Assembly: GCA_029931535.1 (NCBI GenBank)
Contig: JAQPZY010001660.1
Location: 6,456,001 to 6,520,000, forward strand
Reading direction: 5' to 3'
Source of the DNA: Margaritifera margaritifera
Lineage: Eukaryota; Mollusca; Bivalvia; Unionida; Margaritiferidae
Length of the DNA: 64,000 nucleotides
The position numbers were made by a program, and so were the translations under genes. Position 1 is the first letter of the stretch, and each line of letters starts with the position of its first letter. This document shows positions 50,701 to 59,700 of the stretch, piece after piece. The notes beneath the pieces are model-generated. The model made no database searches and was not told the origin of the DNA. It saw only the letters and a list, made by a program, of their open reading frames with translations.

Positions 50701-53700
50701 CTTCTGAGATGACACATGCAGAAAAGTATCTCATAATATTAAATTGATATTAGAAGAAGCCATAGGGGCATTGATCATGGAATGTCGTGCTGTCCTATTA
50801 ATCAATGTGGCTATGTCAGCCATCGATTCCCATGCATGCTAATTTCCTGCTTTTCCAGGAGGTGAAAAATTGCCAATGATACCAAATCCTGCATTGATGA
50901 TGTCATTACAATATTCTGCACAAGAACAACAGTGAGGCAGCAAATTGAAGTTTCCCCCGTACTCACCACAGGAGTTGTCCTCATCCAGCAAAGCTTTCAT
51001 GTCTGTGTACAACATACTAAGTGGCATGGAAGTAGTGGTCCCATTGCCGCTAGGTGTAGGCTGGGTAACCAATAATGTATGTTTTGTTGGGACTGAAGAC
51101 TGGTAGGAAGGCTGAAAGTATGACTGGAAAGACAGCTCAGCGGTCAGCTGGCTGGCTAAATGGACAGACTTGTTATACTGGCCCCCATATGGTTCCATGT
51201 ACAATGGGATGGATAGCCAGTATGCAGCATGGTCCATCAAATAACTGATCTCCAATCAGTACCTGGTATGCATGGACCACTGGAAGGCTGGACTGGAAGG
51301 TTTACAACTAGAATGAGAGCATGAGGCAATGACAGCTGATAAGAAAAATCGGCCAGATCAGTTTCATATCTCATGCACCCTGTCTTACAGGCCCTAAGGC
51401 CATGCTCGGACATGCAGGGAAACTTATGCCCACTGGGCTGCCAACCATCAGAAGAACAATCTCCCATTAAATCCAAAACAGTATGAGAAGGAATTAGGGA
51501 AAAGAGGGGCAAAAACTCCCCCAATGAAAGCAACTATGGTGTCATTTCCTAAATCAATCTCCTTATGTGCGACTCCAGGAACGTAATAGACTGGTGTAGC
51601 ACAGATGCATCCAGAGCCACCAAGCTGTCTGTCTAAGGCCCTCTCCAAGGGATCTTTGGAGGGGTAGGTTCCATTGGAACGTCCACAACTATACTCACAA
51701 CAGAAGACAATTTTGGGTGGAGGGTCAAGATATCACACTCCATTGATTATGATTTCTTCTTCCTATCTCTCGTCTTCAAATTTGTCCACAGGACTGAAGA
51801 CCAAGCCCCTCTGACCAAAAACTATAAATACCATAAGGTTCTGTTGTACACTTAGTACAAGCAAGGCAACTGACGTAATCATCCTTGCTGACCTTAAATT
51901 TCTTGAATTTAGAGCATTTTGTAGCCACTATATTTTGAAACGAAATTAAACAACCAAAACAGGAAATAACCCAAACATTCGAACAAATAAATAACAGCAG
52001 CTGAAAAAACACAAGTAAGAAAATGTTATGGATGTTTGCAGTACCAAATACAAGCTGTACCAAGTGTGACTTACCGGGTCAGAAAAATGAAGTCCACAAA
52101 CTTCGAAAAATATGAAAAACTATCCATTGAAAATAAATAAATAACCTTAAAACAATATTGCACCACACTTAATGATGGATGGATTGAAATAAATAACATC
52201 CTGAAGGAGTCAAAGGGGCAATGTGGGATGATGTTGACTGTACCACAGCAAAAGCTTAAACTGGTAAACAACCATGTGAACAGTAGCCACTCAGTGGTGG
52301 TAAGGGGAGATAGTAGGTAAGGGTTTCTTTCCTTTATCTATATGGCATATAGATAGGAATGACAAAATTTTCATCTTTCTGGGATTTCTGGATTTGAGAG
52401 ACAGTGGAGCTTATTTCCTAACATTAATGTGATCAGGGAATGTATTCGGAGAGAAATGTGTTGTTTTCTTATATTTTGGAAGTATCATGTAGTAATTCTT
52501 CCATTTCTAATGTTTCAACGTATATATAATGTTGAGTTATAGATGAATAAAAAATTTAATTGAACTAAACTGAATTTAAAGATTTATAAGGACATTTCAT
52601 TATCTAATATAACGGTTGAATCTTAAATGATTTGCTTAGCTCAAATGTTTACTGTAACATAAGAGTTCAAGCCTAAAGGACAGTTCAAAGTCTTTCAAAG
52701 TTCAAATCATGTCATGATTATTATTCCTTGATAAATCACAAAATAAATATACTGTGTACTAATCAGGTACAAAACAAGGAGTTTCATACCAGCTCCGATG
52801 TTTAAGTACAGCTGATGTCACAAAGCAGAATGTATCAAACCAGTAGAAAATGCCCATCTGTATCAAACCAGTAGAAAATGCCAATCTGTATCAAACCAGT
52901 AGAAAATGCCCATCTGTATCAAACCAGTAGAAAATGCCCATCTGTATCAAAACAGTAGAAAATGCCCAATCATGTATGAATGTTAGTATTTATGCTCAAT
53001 TTATATGAAATTTATGAAAGTTTTATTTTATATTTTCTCACAAAGTACCTCAGAAATTGAGAAATTAATAATTTTATTTCATTAATCTCTAATGCAATAA
53101 CAAATAATCTGAGATCTGCTGTATCTAAATCACTACAGTATTGATATTAAGTTGTATAACATAAAAGTGTGTTTATCATATAAATGTGGCAAGTCTGATA
53201 CCTCCCTCCTGTTCTGATGGATATGTTTGTGTTCTTTGTGCAGTTAAAGTGCATATTAGAACAAGTCAAATGTAATTTCATATCCAACTGCCCCTATCTT
53301 GTGAATTGTTTTGAGCAAACAAGTGCTTTGTACATTTCTTACATGATCAGGCCAATTTTAGTCATTCTGACACATGCAATTTTGGGATGTCTACTGTACT
53401 CAAAGATGAGAATTGCAAATGCCAGTATATTTTTTTGGGTATTAGCTATATAATTTATAACTGATGTGCTTAGTAATTGAACAAGTCAGTAAAGAAAGAA
53501 GACACAGTTTGGTGTACTTGAACATTTACTAGAGTACTTGGGAAAGATTTTAAATTCTTGGGCTCAAAGTCTTCCCTTGTGCTCTGGCAAAAATTTGTAC
53601 ATGGCAATCTGTGTATGATCCCTATACAGCACTCCTCTGCTGTAAGTCCTTCATTATAACATGGTTCCCATAATAGGTCGAGTATGATCCCTATATATCA

Positions 53701-56700
53701 CTCCCTAACTAGAAGTCCATCACTATAACATGTTTCCTGTAATAGGTCGAGTATGATCCCTGTACATCACTCCCTGATTGTAAGTCCATCACTATAACAT
53801 GTTTCCTGTAATAGGTCAAGTATAACCCCTGTACATCACTCCCTAACTATAAGTCCATCACTATAACATGTTTCCTGTAATAGGTCGAGTATGATCCCTG
53901 TACATCACTCCCTAATTGTAAGTCCATCACTATAACATGTTTCCTGTAATAGGTTGAGTATGATCCCTGTACATCACTCCCTAATTGTAAGTCCATCACT
54001 ATAACATGTTTCCTGTAATAGGTCGAGTATGATCCCTGTAAATCACTCCCTAATTCTAAGTCTATCACTATAACATGTTTCCTGTAATAGGTTGAGAATG
54101 ATCCCTGTACATCACTCCCTAATTGTAAGTCCATCACTATAATATGTTTCCTGTAATAGGTCGAGTATGATCCCTGTACATCACTACCTAACCATAAGTC
54201 CATCACTATAACATGTTTCCTGTAATAGGTCAAGTATGATCATGGATAAAATTTTATTAAGTGGTAGTAAAATGATATGTATCATGTACTTCATGGTAGG
54301 GTGGTCTCAAGGTAAAAAAGTATATTCTATGACTCCTATTAACAGAGTTATAAGAAGTGAACACTGTATTAGTATACACAAAATTGTTGAAATGACCTTG
54401 ACCTAAAATACAGAATGGAATTTTAGGTGGGAAACAAAAGAGCTTATCAAGATCCCTATACAATCTGAGTTTCAAAGAAACAATTCAGTGTATATTACAG
54501 GGGCTTGGTGAATACATCAATTATATTTATAGTAACTGATAAATAAAGAATAAAGAATGGTAGATGCCAGGGAAATATTTTCAGCATTAAAATCTGCACA
54601 TTTAAAAAAGCACCGGTGATCAAACTATGTGTTACTGTATATACTCACTTATAAGCCAGATACAACTGCAAACTGCATAGACCCAGATCTGCCATCATAT
54701 AATGTGCCCAAAGATCTGGGTCTATGCAGTCTGTTATGACAAATCAGTAGAACAAAGAATACAGACCATGATTTGCCAGCACATTAGATCAAGATCTATG
54801 TTGTTTGCAGTTGGGCCATACTTATAAGCGAATGTATATGGTAGTTGACTGAAAGTTTTTGCTTGTTAAAAATTCAATGTGAAATGATTTACTGCTCTGA
54901 AACATACAAATATTTTGGATGTGAACTCATTTATGAAATATCTACTGTTCAATTTCAGTGCCTCTGTGTTTATATGTTACCTGTTGTGTTGTTGCTTTTT
55001 GTCAAACACATAAATTCCAACATTACTGGTTGAAATCGTAAACAAAAAGATTTCTGGAAAAAACTTGAAAGTATGAAATTATTTACTAAGGCTGGTGACA
55101 AATATACCAGATATACTCACTAATAGGTTAAGTCCAACTGTAAACTGCACAGACCGAGATCCGCCATTGCGTAACGCACCAGTAGATCTGGGTCTATGCA
55201 GTTTGTTAAGAGTAATTAGTAGAACAAACAGCACAAACCCTGATCTGCTGGCACATTATGCAGTGGCAGATCAGGGTCTATGTTGTTGTCAGTTGGACCA
55301 ACTTAGAAGCAAGTATATATGGTACTTTATGTAGATAAATGTGATATATACAAAGCATTATGCACCATGTCTCACCCAACGCATGAAGAGTATTATTCTG
55401 TTTTAGTGCTCTTGCAAGTTCTGCTGCAGCATCATGACTTATTTGATTGTTCCGTAAATCCAGAGCCTGAAGGACATTGTTGACTGCAAAACCTTCACAG
55501 AATCTTGCAAAAGAGTTGTCCAACATACCCAGTGCATTCCATTCTAGACATATACTGAGAATATAAAAATAACAAAATTCAAATTATAACTGGAAACTAG
55601 ATGTAAAAACGAGTCATGTTTTGAGACTCACAAAATGTCTATACTATTCTGAACATTATTAAAATAAACCATATTAAGCATGTGTATTAGGCACAAGAAG
55701 TGTTCGATCCCCCAATATATATATACTGGACACATAACAGTCACATTAATTAGTATCATTATGTTATGTTATTAATATTGCATCACACCATGACATAACA
55801 ATTGGCAGTGTCACAAAGAAATGCCAGTTAAAAGTAAGCAGTGCTAAAAGCAATCAGACAGACTGATGCCCTCAGCCCCTCTAAATCAAGAACAGGCACT
55901 TCCTGTATTCTATGTAAGTTGTCCATCAAGCTTGCCCCCCCCCCCCCCCCCCCACATACACACAAGTGTTATCTTATTAATCTGCCTGACAAAACCTTGG
56001 GCATGCTGACAAAATGTGGCATTTTCATTTTGAAGTTTTTGAAAGACACTGGTAAATTATTAAACTTAGGAAGATTGTCTGCTTATTTAAATTGCATCCC
56101 AAGCATGAACATAAGCAAGGATGGCACATCTATTTAAGACCCTAACTGCCAAAGTATCTTGTTTTCTCTCAGTGAACTTGAGGTTCTATACAGCCCCAAG
56201 TTGTTGATGTGGCCAACTCAAGATAAAAACTGAAAAATCAACCAGGCTCAGAGAACTAAACACAGCATGTGTTAAAGTCATTTTACTGCTGAAATTAACA
56301 TGTATTGAGTAGACTTGCAAGATCATATTTTGTTTGAATTCAACTATTTATGGATATTACATGTGTAAAATTTGACAGTTAAGGAATGTAAATTTTGCTT
56401 TCTTTGTTAAATTTCTAAATTGGCTACACGTGTACAGTACAGCTCATACAATTTTTTTGTTTCTCCATGCATTGCTGTTAAGGTGGAGAGAGCATAGAAA
56501 AATTAAGAAAAAGTCCCATCATGTTGACATCTGCAAGCTTGTGGAATCATGCCATTTTAACATGGAGAATCACCTCATTTGCCATGCATCATCACAAAGC
56601 CATGTCACTGAGTCGCATTGGAGAGGCTTGTACAAGGCATGACCAACTGTTGCAAAGCAGTACACATGAACAAAAACTGGCAAATATTGTAAAATAAATA

Positions 56701-59700
56701 CAAAGTATAACCAAATTGTCTCCCTTATATTACATATTGCCATAACATGGAAGTTCTGCTTATATTTTACCTTACAATCTGTCAATAAACAATATTTAAG
56801 CTGTTCTAGTAAGCAAGACCCAAAAGCAATTTTTAAAAAAGTTACAAAAATCAATACATGCAACAGCTGATAAAACTGATGTTTGCTGGTCATAAGAAAA
56901 CTTGAATGCAGAATGGTTAAAGTCTGACAAAAGTATAGTTAACTGCATAATAAGTATCTCTTGTAATTAATGTATTAACTGCACATGAGAAAGAGAGACC
57001 GAAAGTAGTTGTGATTTGTTGTAGGAAACCAACTTACAGCTGAAAGTGAATGTTCACTATTTTAAATTAACCATAATTGGGGGGAAAAAGTGTGAAATTA
57101 AACTGCAAGAATAGAAGAGTAGGGTACAGAATTAAAGATAAGGGTTAAATGAGTGGAAATGTGAAGTCTGACCATCACAAAAGTAGAATATTAACAAGAG
57201 TCCCTCGAAGGTATTGATGCTCTACTGTCCAAAAAGAAAATCTAATAATCCAAGGTCAGACTGTTTCACCTTTTTAACTGTTCAGTGTTGAAACCATCTC
57301 TCATATTCCTGAGTGATAACAATGTTTTCAAACTGGCAGCTGTGGTGGCCATATTGGATGTCAGATCAGCACCATTTTTATTTATATACAACTAGACATC
57401 ATTAGAAGTCTTTTGGTGAAAATCCCATGTCAATGTGACCATTCATTCAGAAGTAGTGATAACAAGATTTTCAAGATGGCCATCATAGCATAAATATTGG
57501 ATGTAAAGATTGGCACCATTTTTATTTAGGGCCAACTAGATTATCATAATAAGTCTTCTAGTAAAAACCCCATGTTAATATAACTTTCTGTTTATTAGGA
57601 GTTGTGATAAGATTTTCAAGATGGCTGCCATGGTGGCCATACTGGAAGCCAGATTAGCACTGTTTTCATTTAGGACCAACTAGACATCATAAGAAGTTCT
57701 TTGGTGAAAACCACATGTTGATATGACCATCCATCTAGGAGTAGTAATAACAAGATTTTGAAATTGGCAGCATGGTGGCAATATTTGAGGTCAGATCAGC
57801 ACCATTTTCATATAGGACCAACCAGACATCATAAAAAGTTTCGGGTGAAAACTCCAAGTATCGATGTGAATTTCCATTCTGGATGAGTAACAAGATTTTC
57901 AAGATGACTGCCATGGCATCCATATCAGATGTCAAATTGATACCATTTTCATTTGGACCAACCAGACATCATAAGCTGTGTTTTCCATTCAGGTGGAGTA
58001 ACGATAAGATTTTCAAGATGGCTGCTGTGGTGGCCATATTGGATGTGAGTGGCACCATTTTCATTTAGGACCAACTAGACCTTGTGATGAATGTGTGTGT
58101 ACAGTTTCATTGTGATCCTCCATGTAATTTATGAGGTGTAGTGATAAAAAACTTGTGCTAATGGACAGATGTTTGATGGACGGCAAGGAACAGACCATCA
58201 CATAAGCTCTTCTGGTTTAAGACCAGTAGAGCTAAAATCTACTGATTTCATTATCATTTTAATGCCTGAAAATACAATATAATGAATTAGTGAATTCCTT
58301 TAATGAAAGAGAAGGCGGCAACGTAAAACTGCTTATGAGTGCCAAAGGCATGCAGATCTGTACTTGTATTTTCATAAAACATGTCATTCATTTTCTTTCC
58401 AAAACTGTAAAAACATAGCAATGAATTTGATGAAAAAGTTTTGCAAGCATCTGATTTATAAACAATGCGTTATATATTTCTTAGTAAAATGTAAGCATGT
58501 CTGTTTTAAGTAGATGCATCAAAACCAGACGTCACCAAATTAAAGTCCAATTGTAAATAAAGAGGTTCTTAGCTACAAAAATATATTTACTAAGATACAA
58601 CACAAAAAAAATAAGCCACAGGTTCAATTCACAACACAGTGAGTGTGAGAGAGAGAGGGTGAGAGATGCAAGACCTGTATGCAGGATTACTAAAGACAGA
58701 ACTACATAAAACAATCTTAAATATTGGATGAAGAATTTGTTTTTTTGGACTTAAATATTTTTACTGTTGTCACATAATAAACAAACTGAACTAAATTATA
58801 TCCAGTATAGTGGTTCCCCTTTATAAGGCCACCACTTCTGCAGCATGAAAGTGGCCTTATAAGAGGGGTGTCCTTTCTAGAGGGGAATCACACAGATGTG
58901 AATAATAACTACATATAAAATATGAAAGGTGTATAAACTAATTTTCAAATATTTAATATTTTCATTTAAAACTCATAGGAATGTTATGAGGTTATGGACT
59001 CGATGTGATAAAACTTATATCAATGTTATTTACAATAATTATGAAAAATCATCAATCGTGGTGCAAAACCACCTTGTCAGTAAAATCTGGGCACAAACAT
59101 TTGGCTGTAACTATCCCTCTCCATCAATTCCATTTTCCCACTAACTGCAGTAGAATGTATATTGATAATGTTTATTTGAAAAATCTTTCCGACATAAAAT
59201 TTCTCAGTAGTGATCAAAGGACTCTCCCTCTTTTCGTTTAGTCAAACTGCTTTCACTTTTCATTCTAAACTGAGAATGTTTGACGACATTTTGTACTTTT
59301 TGCAACAACTTATTCCTTTACTGGCAATTTGTAGTTATTACATAAGATGCTCAGTATTTACAAAGGAAGTGAGCTTGTCACGTCATTGACTTTTTTTTTA
59401 GTCTCATTGACTTTTTTTTTAGTCTCATATCCTTTTAAGTACATTTCATAATCTGTCAAAGAGAAGTCCAAACAGCTAACACACAATTTTACTATCTGGC
59501 AATTGGATGTCATGATGACTTGAGTTGAACAATTCTGTGCTTCTCAGCAGTTAGCTTTTGTCATGGTAATAATAGCCAATAATGATCAAAGTGACAAAAC
59601 TTAACATCTAAGAAACACACAGCAGTAAAGATAATCAGATTACTTACCTCTTTGTGTGGATTAAAGTAACTTTATCGGCATGTTGGAACATGTCAATGTG

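Larger units (their letters stand above)
47231..52451 (-). mobile_element. DIRS-type retrotransposon, copy 3 (most complete)
   Basis: In minus order: a terminal repeat (about 52340-52451), a gag head with paired Cys motifs (about 51950), gag-like frames to 50530, RT (about 50600-49640), RNase H (about 49350-49020), and tyrosine recombinase (48453 to about 47470). The high end (acattaatgtgatcaggg, aatgtattcggagagaaatg) matches that of copy 2. Copy 2-like sequence at the low end stops at about 47231 (cttcgagggaagaatggctg), without the terminal repeat, so this copy is 3'-truncated. It is about 5.2 kb and near full length, but not functional. Confidence 0.88.

Noticed and set aside
53847..54233. 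128-codon minus frame with 23-residue repeats
   Set aside because: The 69-bp minisatellite is a multiple of three and stays open by chance; it does not continue into unique sequence.
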